Notes under the pieces: model-generated
Told to the model about the DNA's origin: nothing
Seen by the model: only the letters and a program-made list of their open reading frames with translations
Databases searched by the model: none
Position numbers and translations under genes: made by a program
Part shown: positions 1 through 9,851 of the stretch, in pieces
How the letters are laid out: each line of letters opens with the position of its first letter
Numbering within the stretch: position 1 is the stretch's first letter
NCBI GenBank assembly: GCA_963969495.1
Contig: OZ018335.1
Span: 90,922,088-90,986,087 of the forward strand
Direction: 5' to 3'
Source: Ceratothoa steindachneri
Taxonomy: Eukaryota; Arthropoda; Malacostraca; Isopoda; Cymothoidae
DNA length: 64,000 nucleotides

Positions 1-960
1 TTAGGATTATTTTTTCCAAAGTGTAAAACGCCGCATTTGTAAGCATTAGGCTTCATGCCAGATTCGTTGCACCATTTAGTTAACATATTCAGGCAGTTTT
101 GTAAACAGCTTGAGTCTTCTTTATCCTTTATTATCTGCCTAAGTTTAGTGTCGTCCGCGAATGAATTTACTTGGCAATTCATTCCAGAACCTAAGGTGTT
201 TACGAAAATTATAAAGAGTAAGGGTCCCGAAACGGAACCTTGAGGAACTCCACTAGTTATCGGCAGCCAATCGGATGTTACCCCATTTAAAATTACCCTC
301 TACTTACGATCTGTCGACCAATTTTTAATCCAAGTTATTGTTTTCACATAGATATGCATAGCTTTTAGCTTTGAAAGGAGGATATTGAACGGGAGTTTAT
401 CAAAGGCTTTAGAAAAATCTACATACACCACATCGTAACTAGAACCTGAATCGACAGCTTTTGTTACATGCTCATAAAATGTGATCAGACTAGTGACATA
501 AGACCTCCCTTTCCTTAAACCAGGCTGACTATTTACTAAGAGTTGGTTTCTCTCCAGATGTTTGCGTAATTTTAACTCAATAATTGACTCCATTAGTTTA
601 CATATAAGTGAAGTTAAGCTTACTGCCCGATAGTTCTCTTTTTCCTCACGTCTACCTTTTTTGAATATGGGAACAACATTGGTCAGTTTCCAATCCATAG
701 GAACAAAATTTGCTTCCAGAAAGTAATTAAAGAGAAAAGCGAATAAAGCGGAAATTTCGTTTTTAACTTCCTTAATACTTCGCGCGTACATTTCATCAAC
801 CCCTCTAGCTTTATCAGGACTTAATTCATTAATTGCATTCTTTACATCATCTGCCGTACTATTATTTCATTTATTTTTGAAATGTTACTATCTATGTTTT
901 CTAGACTTTCCTCATTTAAATTCGGAATATCCCGGTAAAGTTTTTAAGTTAATTTGAAAA
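1..960 (-). pseudogene. CR1-like non-LTR retrotransposon RT fragment
   Basis: This is the reverse transcriptase of a LINE, which would copy element RNA at a nicked target. Read on the minus strand, conserved RT blocks come in order: a linker with SPDKARGVDE near 815, NVVPIFKKG near 680, YRAVSLTS near 630, VYVDFSKAFDKLP near 400, TSGVPQGS near 245 and the catalytic box FADDT near 150. The frame stays open except for one TAG at 300-302, just before RVILNG, where relatives usually have glutamine. The fragment runs off the left edge of the window. No endonuclease is visible upstream, so it is probably 5'-truncated. The FADD box and the DWKLTNVVPIFKKG-type block favour the CR1 group over RTE or Jockey; that assignment is from memory. 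Confidence 0.85.
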
Positions 961-2139
961 TAGTAGTACTAGGTTGTTAGTGTCCAATTTTTATTTTAAT
1001 TAACCTTACTTCATCAAAGAGGTCATCCATATTCACATTCAGCTTTTATTTTAGCTACAGCTCTTCAACAGCTTCAACAAATTTCTGGCACTTTGGGAAT
1101 GAATTATCTAAAAAAAAACTTAGATTTGATAATATTCCAACTGTTGAATTTTCATCAAAATTTATGTTGTTTTGTTTTTTTCAAATATGTAATTGCTAAA
1201 ATAAGAAATAACTTAAAGTCTTCTTTAATCTTTTTAGCCTCAGTAGTATCTAAATTTTTCATAAGTTGGTGAACATGATAGCCAATAAATTCCTCAGCAT
1301 ATCGAGATAAAAACAAGTTACTAAAAAAGAAAATTACTTAACCTGTAAACGAAGCTGTAAACTACAAAACGGCGAAATGTTCGAGAAAATCGCAGATCTC
1401 GCCACATGAACTGCATTCATCTTCTGTTAATGGATCCATATTCTTATGTTTGCTTGAAAACTTTAAGTTAGATCAGCTGAACAAAGAGGAAGGTTTCGAA
1501 TGTTGTTTCTTTTTATATATCTACCGATTGGAGGGATGGGGGGCGCTTGGAACAGTTTTACCTCAAACCAATCAGGTGCGGTGAGTGGATGGAGGTCGGG
1601 TCCATTAGACAAGGTCATAAGTGTGTATGCTCATGTTTGTTTGTGTGTGTGTGTGTTTGCAGAAAATCTGTATGGTCACTAAAAGTAGTTGAAAAGCGAT
1701 GTTTATCTCTCTGCCTTATTAAGCACTTCAAATTATTTTTCAAGTATTTTCACTCCGAAAAAAACCTGTAGATGTCATTTTATTGATAAACTATTAAAGG
1801 GGGGGGGGTAATTTGGGGTGCAAGGTCATGTGTGTATGTATTTAAATGTGCTTATGAGTGCGTGTGTGTAGACTCGGACTCCACCCTTCAATACTACTGT
1901 GTAAAAGCCCTTAATGCTTCTAAAAGGGAGCAAACTGACTACTGAAATACTAGTTCTGTATAAATAATAGGAAATAAATCATCTGTCATAAATAAATTAA
2001 GTTTATTTGACCTTTATATATAAAAATACCAAAAATTGCAAACATCCATAATAATTTTTCCACTACTGTATGTTTGGCACAGAGCTGGCGAAGCCCTTCT
2101 TCGGTAAAACTCCACATCAACTATAAAGGATGGTAGAGG
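961..2139. other. AT-rich stretch with a possible minus-strand coding remnant
   Basis: No complete gene is seen. On the minus strand at about 1440-1140 there are two readable pieces. One begins MDPLTEDECSSCGEICDF. The other contains YAEEFIGYHVHQLMKNLD followed by an EAKKIKEDFKLF-like segment. A possible TTTACAG/GT-type junction lies between them. They look protein-like, but I do not recognise the family. A G-run lies at 1800-1808 and a short (TG)n at about 1635-1655. Confidence 0.25.
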
Positions 2140-2424
2140 AAGCATAATGCTATCGGATTTCTTTAGACTCCACAGTCACGGACCTCAATCCTCTTGACGT
2201 GGGCGTATGTCGAACCCAAGGCCTGCGAGGTCCGCTACAGCAAAGTCGACGCGTTGAAGTCTCCCATCAACCGCGGGTGGGCCAGTATGAGGAAGGACTT
2301 CGTCCGGAACGAGTGCGTGGCTTTCAGGTCTAGTCTGGAACACGTACTCACTATTGAAATCGCCACTGAATATTGTTACAATTTAAGCACATATTTATAT
2401 GTTAAAAGAATAAAACGTGTCTAA
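2140..2424 (+). pseudogene. mariner/Tc1-superfamily transposase C-terminal fragment
   Basis: This is the last part of a cut-and-paste DDD/E transposase. The DLNPLD motif, which carries the third catalytic acid, is readable at about 2183-2200. A one-frame shift then leads into WAYVEPKACEVRY, INRGWASMRKDFVRNEC and FRSSLEHVL, the usual order at the C-terminus of this superfamily. The first two catalytic acids and the DNA-binding domain are absent, and no TIR is visible. The frameshift and truncation make it non-functional. It lies between two CR1-like RT pieces, so it may have inserted into one LINE, although the two RT pieces overlap in domain content and cannot simply be joined. Confidence 0.75.
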
Positions 2425-2469
2425 AGCATCAAAAATATCATTCTGTTTTTTTTGTTGAGAGCGTCGTAA

Positions 2470-2830
2470 CGAATGTAACAGAGCTTTTGCAATATCCTGT
2501 ACAATTGCCAACGTTGAATTGCATTTGCCTTCTTTATTACCATTTTACTAGTCTGTCTGAGTCTTTTTGTAAATTTTCACAGTCACTAGGATATTTTTCA
2601 CTAGTACTAAGTTTCGTATCATCAGCAAATTTTGAAATTTCATACAATAAATTTGTGTCAAGATCGTTTATATATATTTTAAAAAGCTCGGGTCCGAGAG
2701 CAGATCCCTGAGGAACGCCGCTAGTGACTGATGCCCTTGATGAATTATTTCCATTGACAACAATTCTCTGTCTCTGTAATTCGGTAATGTTGCTGTTATT
2801 AATTCTTAGGGGCGAAGAACAGTTTAGATT
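2470..2830 (-). pseudogene. CR1-like RT fragment (palm domain)
   Basis: A second RT fragment of the same broad type as that at the left edge, also on the minus strand. It reads QRQRIVVNG near 2765, TSGVPQGSALGPELF near 2710, INDLD near 2665, KFADDTKLS near 2630 and then QMQFNVGNC near 2505. The catalytic FADD pair is intact. The region before QRQRIV is too decayed to read, and stops interrupt the frame after the palm domain. Because it repeats domains already present at 1-960, it represents a separate insertion. Confidence 0.8.
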
Positions 2831-4340
2831 GGATTTTTGGGTTATTCAATATTTCCTTTATCAGCCAAATTACAGAAATATTAATTAAATGGTAATTAAA
2901 AAGCCAACAGCAGAGATATGTACTTAAATATCTGCTCCAAACTCAATAAATATGGGAATTTGTTCATCTTCAAAGGCTTTTGATAGTCTTAATGCGATAG
3001 ACAAGTTCTGAATCTCAAGCCTCAAAGACCAATGTGTAAAAGTGCAGAAGAATAAATAAGAGAAAATTAGCCACTAAAGCTTGCCTTTCAAAAGCCTCCG
3101 CACATCACCACCCACTGTCAACATAATCACAAGATTTAGAATTATGATTAAAAAATTTATCTAAAAAAAATCGAGGTTTATCAAGGCAAGCTTTTGTCTC
3201 CCAAACTGTTTAAGAATAAAACGAGAGTCAGGAAGATAGGCTACATATTATGGTCATGGGGTGTACGTCTTTAGATACATCCACTTACATGTACATTTTA
3301 ATTGTAAGCAAACCAACGGGATTTATATGGGCGAAATGTTCGAATGTTCGGTGGATCGTATTTTGCAGGCAAACAGATTGTTCCCATTCGCATTTGGTCC
3401 AGCGGAACGGTACGTGGAACTATTTATTGGATTGGATAAAATGAAGATGCGCTGCATGTATATCAGTGGGTACAGATTAGAGCGATCTTTCGTCTCTTTT
3501 TCAATTTGGGCAATTCGAAACCTTTTGGGGATGCGGGAGAGCAGTTTCCTATTTTTCTTTAATAAAAGCGAAAGCTAAAATAAACATTGCAATAAAGTGA
3601 CAGAGTTAAAGTGGCCTTGAACCCCTAGTCAATCAATTTGGTTAGTTTAGGGTCTAAGACGCTGATGGGGGCATCTAAAGGGAGGAGGAGGATGTTATAT
3701 CAAATTTTTCTAAATAAAAAAATTTATTATAATTTTTAATAAGTGCTAAAATACCCTGTTATAATCGAGCGACTAGTATTCTCTTTGCCTCGATCTCACT
3801 GTCAATGCAAGACTACATAAATAGAGCCGCATCGACTGACATCACAGAAGTTTCATTTTTTCTTGTTTCTGGATTATAAGTGTTATGTCCCAGTTGTTTC
3901 TAAATAAAGTAAATGAAAAAATCTATTTTTATCCCCAAATTTTGTTTCTCTAGGTAGGGCACTGAATTTCTAAATTATATATTACGATAAAACAATAGAA
4001 AATATAGAAAAAAATCTGGAGACTTTCATTTCTTTCAAAGCATGGTATAAAATTGTAAATCATTTTTAAAAAAGTACTGAAATTTTGTTGAATAATATTC
4101 GTTTTAAGGAAACCTTTCAAAACATTCCAGATTTAATAAGAAATGTCTAAAATTTAGTAGAATTCAATCAGGTTTCAAGTTTCAGAACTTGCCAGAACAG
4201 CCACCTTCCCCCGGAAACTTTTAGAACGTTCTTGAATATTACTTCAGAAATATTTATACAGGCATTCACAGATCTACCATCATTTCAGCTCCAGATAACA
4301 CAGTGGACACATCAGAAGAGAAATTGCATTAATAGGGTGT
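2831..4340. other. no recognisable gene (AT-rich)
   Basis: Short open frames at 3250-3580 overlap each other on the same strand and match no family I know. The rest has no coding signal, TIR or tandem repeat that I can see. Confidence 0.5.
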
Positions 4341-5985
4341 AATCATTCTTCAGATGCATTCTGTTTTATCTGCGGACATCAACACAAGCTCAAAAAATGT
4401 TCGGTGTGATAGCATCTGTGAGAACGTGTGGAGCTTACAAAGGGTGCTTTAGCATACCAGTTGGGAACCAATACAAACCCTGGGCACCTCATTTGACAAA
4501 AACCTTTGTAAGGTAAGACAATTTTTGGTTGTAAAGAGTAAAATATTAAATGTCGCAAGTATTTAAGCTATTATGTTTATTTGTAAGCCAAAAAATTAAT
4601 AACGTATATTTTTTTACTTTTACAGGAGGGTACAGAGGAGAAAGAAGAGCCATGAAGTTTGCAGCTCTCAGGATTGGGCGAGAACTCACTGACCACTCAA
4701 GCAACGGCTACTTCTGCATGCTGGACCCTTCCAAACGTTGAAGTGACAAAAATGCACATGCTTTTTCCTATCTCGATCTTCTATCATCCATTGCACCAGT
4801 ACCACACATGTCTGATCTTTTTGTACCCCCCCCCCTCAAAAAAGGAATAAGCCTCCCGCAAAAGAAAGCTACAATTCAGAAGCTGAAAAGATCAGTGAAG
4901 ATGTGAAGATGTAGACTACAGTGTCAGAGATATGGCTGTTGAGAGGAATTCAGACTATCAAAATCAAAGAGACCTCAATGACCTTGTCAGAGATCTTGGC
5001 TAAATGCTGAGCTTTCGATTTCCAGGCTCAAAGAGTGGGAATTGCTAGATTAAAAATTGCAAGTGACAAACTAAAGGAAATTTCATAAACATTCTTCAAG
5101 ATTTTTACTTATCAAGCTGGGTTATGCAAGTGCAGTGATGTATCTGATATGTTCAATGCAGTTGGAATTACATGTAATCCAGATGAGTTGAGGGTCTTCA
5201 TTGACAACCCCTCAAGAAGCATTAAAGCTGTATTTCTCCACAATTGGAATAAACATCTATCCCTTACCTTGGCCTATTCAGTATATCTCAAGGAGGACTA
5301 CAACCGTGTCAAGCTCCTGTTGCAAGCTTTGAATTATAAGGAGTATGGCTGGGATGGGAAATGATTGGAGACTTCAAAATAGTATCATTTTTGATGGGTC
5401 TCCAGCGAGGTTTTAACAAGTTTCCATGTCATCACTGTCTTTGGGACAGTATGGATACCACAGCACACTACAACAAGTTACACTAGCCACAAAGGACTGA
5501 GTTCTTTGTTAGATGGCATAATGTCAAGCATGAGCAGTTGATAGACGCCCAAAAGGTATTGTTCCCTCCATTCCATTTAAAACTATGTCTCATGAGGCAG
5601 TTTTTTCAAACTCTTTACAAAGAGTCTGCAGCCTTCAAGTACCTTCAAAATTGATTTTCCAAACACTCTAGTGAATGTTAGTCTCCTTAGTGGACAAAAA
5701 ATCAAGAAAATCATAGTGTGTTCTGAATTCCCTGAAAAAATGACTAAAAAGGAAAATGAAGCGTGGAAGAGTTTTGTTTCGGTGTGGCAGGGCTTTTATG
5801 GCAACCATAAGGCTGACAATTATGTGGAACTGGTTGAGAACTTAGTGAAAAGCTATAATAAAATGGGCTGCAGGATGTTTCTGAAGGTGCACATCTTAAC
5901 AAGTTGAAGAAAAATATGGGAGTATGCTCAGAGCAAGAGCAGCGCTTCCATCAAGATATCCTAAAGCTATAAAACGACGAAGACG
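4341..5985 (+). pseudogene. uncharacterised multicopy arthropod zinc-finger family, near full-length broken copy
   Basis: I recognise the pattern of a protein family found in many copies in arthropod genomes, but its function and transposon class are unknown to me. Readable parts in order: a Cys pair CNHSSDAFCFICG at 4341; PVGNQYKPWAPH at 4458-4493; RGERRAMKFAALRIGRE and DHSSNGYFCMLDPSKR at 4630-4740; DLNDLVRDLG and NAELSISRLKEWELLD at 4975-5050; CNPDELRVFIDN with KAVFLHNWNK at 5170-5250; FNKFPCHHCLWDS at 5415-5450; KVLFPPFHLKLCLMRQF at 5555-5605; ENEAWKSFVSVWQGFYGNH and YVELVENLVKSYNKMGCRM at 5750-5880; QRFHQDI at 5940. Several Cys/His groups suggest metal binding. Breaks include a TGA at 4739, a frameshift near 5000, a TAG at 5487-5489 within the H*PQRTEF segment and a TGA near 5652. 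A GT-AG interval at 4508-4625 splits the N-terminal region. The last conserved block is close to the usual C-terminus. Confidence 0.7.
4508..4625 (+). other. candidate intron in the uncharacterised family copy
   Basis: GTAAGG at 4508 and a pyrimidine-rich stretch ending TTTTACAG at 4625 bracket a 118-bp AT-rich interval full of stops. Removing it brings KTF next to an E-G-YRGERR stretch, the order expected for this family, although a few bases remain missing at the join. A second possible donor, GTAAG, lies at 4513. Confidence 0.4.
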
Positions 5986-6269
5986 TCTACTTTCAGCTTT
6001 GCCTCACTGATTTCCAGAAATTTTCCTACATGTAGTCAAATGTCTTAGAGTTTCTCTTCCCCAGCGTTGTTACGAATTGCTTTATTAAACTCAACTCTTT
6101 ATATGAAGCGGAGGGAGCATAAAATTTTGTGAAGTGAACAGAGGTTTATTCTCTATGTTTAAATTAATTTATCGCTTGTATGTTTGTCACAAAGGTTAAA
6201 TCAACCGCAAGTAATGTTTAGTAGTCACTCCGCTCTCTCAAAAGCATAGAACAGAGCAGTGTTATATGG

Positions 6270-7040
6270 AACGTGACTGCATACCCATCAACATACCAAA
6301 GACTTTCAAGTTTCACATAACTTCCAGTTTTATTTAAGGTATTTTATCACATTTAGAACTGCCTCGATGTTCTCTTAACATTCTTTCATATGTGCACTGA
6401 ATTTCCTCCAGGCACAGGGGGGTTCTTGTTCTCATTGTGCAGCAGCACCGCCTTTAGGCGTCTCTTCGACGAATCGATAAATAGGCGCCACTGAGAAGGG
6501 TCATACTCTTGCGATAGACTACGGAAAAATCCATCAATATCATTACCAAACATAATGGTTCTTCATCTGTAAAATATGAGCTAAGGGTTTGAGTCCTTCT
6601 TGAGCAGCAATGTTTCTTTCAGTTGAGATACCAACAGTTCAGCTTTATCCTTCAGGAGCGCTAAAACTCAGACCAGACTAAATCCGCACTATACTCGTCT
6701 TCATCATCGCTACTTTCGATGTTATTCTTTAGTAGTAGCAGAAAGGAAAGATCATTGATATGCGGATTCCAAACCAGGGTCGACAATCTTCTGTTTGTTC
6801 TTAGCTAAAAATCCAATCACATTGTCTTTGGAGAAATGGTAATCTGCAGCGTGGTTTTCTGTCCCCTTTTTATCATGGGAAGGGCAAAAGGCATTGCTTT
6901 TTTTTCTCTTGTTGATGGAGTCTCACAATCTATTTGAGCAATCTACACACAACTACATGCGGCGCCCATTTTCTGGCCTGATCCGCAAGAGGACAGCTAA
7001 AGAGGAATTGGTAGATCCTCTTGATTTCTACGTAAGTGAT
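6270..7040 (-). pseudogene. second, diverged copy of the same uncharacterised family (antisense)
   Basis: Read on the minus strand, this region repeats the N-terminal and central blocks of the plus-strand copy next door. WAPHVVVC is near 6965, AMPFALPM near 6890, NHAADYHFSKDNVIGFL near 6830, an acidic ESSDDEDEY stretch near 6700, LLKDKAELLVSQLKE near 6640, and SQWRLFIDSSKRRLKAVLL followed by HNENK near 6440-6500. Several frameshifts and stops separate them. The C-terminal half (the CLWDS and FHQDI blocks) is missing, so the copy is 3'-truncated. Its sequence differs enough from the plus-strand copy to suggest another subfamily rather than a local duplication. The two copies are tail to tail with about 300 bp between them. 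Confidence 0.6.
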
Positions 7041-7049
7041 ATTCCCAGA

Positions 7050-9595
7050 GCCATGGCATAATTCAAATATAGTTATCTAAGAAATGATTCGCAAAATCTT
7101 GCTTAAGTCAAATAAGAGGTAATAAGAGATGATTACCAGAGCACGAGCTTAAGTCAAAAAGGGCATCCTAAGAGAGGGTTCTATGAGCCCGTGGTTTATT
7201 AAAATAAGAGCTACCTAAGAGATGATTCACAAAACACGTGCTTAATTAAAATAAGAGTTATCTAAGACAGGATTCCCAGAGCCATTAGTTAGGTCAAAAA
7301 GAGCTACCTAAGAGATGATTCCCAATGTCTGTTCTTAAATCTAATAAAAGCTACATAAGAGACGAATCTCCAAACCAGTGCTTAAGTCAAATAAGAGATA
7401 TCCAATAGAGAAATCCCAGGGATCGTGTGTAATTCAAATATAAATTACCAAAGAGATAATTCCCAAAGCCATCGCCTAGGTCAAATAAGAGCAAACTAGG
7501 AAATAATACACAGAAACTATCCTTAAATGAAATAAGAGCTACCTAAGAGAAGTTTCCCATAGCCCTTGCTTAAGTCAAATAAGTGCTACCTATTAGAGGA
7601 TTCTCAAAGCACGGGATTAAGTCAAATAAGAGCTAGTCAAGAGATGATTCACATATGCAGTGGCTAAGTCAAATAAGAGTACATAAAAAATAATTACAAC
7701 AGCCCATGATTAAGTCAAATAAGAGCTACCTAGGAGATGATTACCAGAGCACATGTTTAAGGCAAAGAAGAGCTACCTGCATAATAATTCCGAGCGTTTG
7801 TGCCAATGCAAAAAGAGCTATCAAAAAGATAATTCCAAGAGCCAGTGCTTAAGTCAAATAAGAGCCAACTAAGGAATTATTCGCAGAGGACATCCTTATA
7901 TGAATTAAGAACTTCCCAGTCTACGTCACTGAATCAAAGAGAGCTATCTGAGAGATTATTCGAACAGCCACTTCTTAAGTCAAATAAGTGATGATTCTCA
8001 GAGTAAGAGCATAAGGCAAATAAAGATGATTGAAAGATGATTGAAAGATGATTTCCGAGCACATTTTTTTTATAAAATAAGAGAAACCTTAGGAATGATT
8101 CGCAAAGCCCGCGCTTAAATAAAATAAGAGCTACCTAATAGATGCTTCGCTAAGCACATGCTTAAGTCAAATAAGTCATACCTAAGAGATGATTCTTAAA
8201 GGCGATACTTAGGTTAAATAGGTGCATCCTAAGTTAGTGTCGTGGTATAACCAGGTGTACACGGTTATACGGACACTGTCCTACTGGCCGACCGAAATTA
8301 AGGCTCCACCTGGGGATGGTTTTAGGAGTGCTTTAAATACACAGTTGTTAGGCCAAGGAATATTTAAACACGGTTACAAAAATATACATTAATAGGACTA
8401 AATTTTACATATACATTTAGGGCAAGTTAAATGGCAATGCAATTAAATATTGACGGTTCAAAGCTAATGTGATTAACACTATCAATTAAGTTTGATCCGA
8501 TGGATAATTAATTAAGTAATAATTTTACAGTTATGCAAATTATAGAGCAAAGGGGATCCTTAAGGTTCGACGCGGTAAAAGTGTGAGGAGCGTGACGAAG
8601 CGGGGGTTAAATCCCTCTTACCTTGATGTGCGGCTAATCATTAAGTCAATTATTATCTATCTCCAAGTGATCACAAAGCCATTGCTTATATCTTATTTTA
8701 TTTAACTAAGCACGGGCTTTGTAAATTATTACTTAGGTTTCTCTTATTTTATAAAAAAAAATGAGCTAGAGTCAAATAGGAGTTACCTAAAAGATGATCA
8801 TAGGAGCCTTTTTTAGTTGTCAAATAAGAGCATCATAAGAGATGATTCTAAGGGCCGGTGCTTTAGTTAAATACGAGACAGCTAAGAGATGATTCGAAGT
8901 GCCCGTGCTTAAATTAAATATGAGATACCTAAGAGAAGATTTTTAGAGGCCAGACTTAACTAAAATATGAGCTAGCTAAGAGAGGACTCACAGAGACCGT
9001 CCTTAAATGAAATAAGAGCTACCTAATAGATAATTCCAAGAGCCTGTTCTTAAATTTAATAAGAGCTAACTAAGAGCTGATTCTCAGAGCCGTTGTTTAA
9101 GTCAAATGAGCGCCACCTAAGAGAACAGTCTCAGAGCCCGGGTTTAATCAAATAAGAGCTAGCCAAGAGATAATTGCCAGAGTCATTGCTTAAGTGAAGT
9201 AAGAGTTACCTAGGAGATGATTGCCAGAAACTATTTTAAATCAAAAACTAATCGTGAGATGATAAAATTAGAGCCCGTGGTTAAGTGAAATAAGGGTTAC
9301 CTAAATCATGATTCTCAGAGCCCGTGCTTAAGTCAAATATGAGCTACCTAAGAGATGATTCCCAGAGCGAGAGCTTAATTCAATTAAGAGGTACGTAAAA
9401 ACCTATGGGGAGTCAAATAGCGACTACGTAAAAGATGATAATCAGAATACATTCTTTATTATGTCAAATATGAGCATCATAAGAGATGATTCTTAGACCC
9501 CATGCTAAAGTCAAATAAGAACTATGAGAGATGATTCCTAGAGCCTATGTTCAGTCTTAAAGAGCTACCTAAGAGTCCTTCACTGACTCTTCCAG
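7050..9595. repeat. degenerate ~47-bp minisatellite array
   Basis: A unit of about 46-47 bp, with core GAGCTACCTAAGAGATGATT, a CAGAGCCCGTGCTTAAGT part and a CAAATAA link, repeats about 40-45 times with many substitutions and small indels. Spacing is regular at, for example, 7207, 7254, 7300, 7540, 7630 and 7720, and again after 8760. The array is interrupted at about 8230-8690. No coding potential. Confidence 0.85.
8230..8690. other. unrelated insertion within the 47-bp array
   Basis: About 460 bp without the 47-bp motif, starting TTAGTGTCGTGGTATAACC and ending near GTGCGGCTAATCATTAAG. It has no open frame of note. Its AT-rich middle and GC-rich end recall an LTR or other non-coding element part, but I cannot name it. 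Array units close to its two sides (8063-8125 and 8702-8765) are in opposite orientation to one another. Confidence 0.4.
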
Positions 9596-9767
9596 ACTAC
9601 GACACCAGTACCCATGCGTTGTTCTATGTTTACTGCGAGTCTCATGAGTCACTTTGACTTATATCCAGTGAGCCTGGGGATCTCCAACAGCAGCCATCCA
9701 CCGCATCTTAACACCTGATCCCTGGCATCCATGCAACGTGAATATGATCCTTGTCGTAGAATGACCA

Positions 9768-9768
<1 letters not shown>

Positions 9769-9848
<80 letters not shown>
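9769..9848. repeat. (TA)n microsatellite, 80 bp
   Basis: Uninterrupted TA dinucleotides. Confidence 0.99.

Positions 9849-9851
<3 letters not shown>

Noticed and set aside
2960..3030. KAFDSLNAIDKF on the plus strand as an RT fragment
   Set aside because: Only one short RT-like word, with no neighbouring RT motif in any frame.
3250..3578. Two overlapping open frames
   Set aside because: No match to known families and no supporting context.
7050..9595. CRISPR-like array
   Set aside because: The ~47-bp units adjoin one another with no unique spacers and are strongly diverged; it is a minisatellite in a eukaryotic setting.
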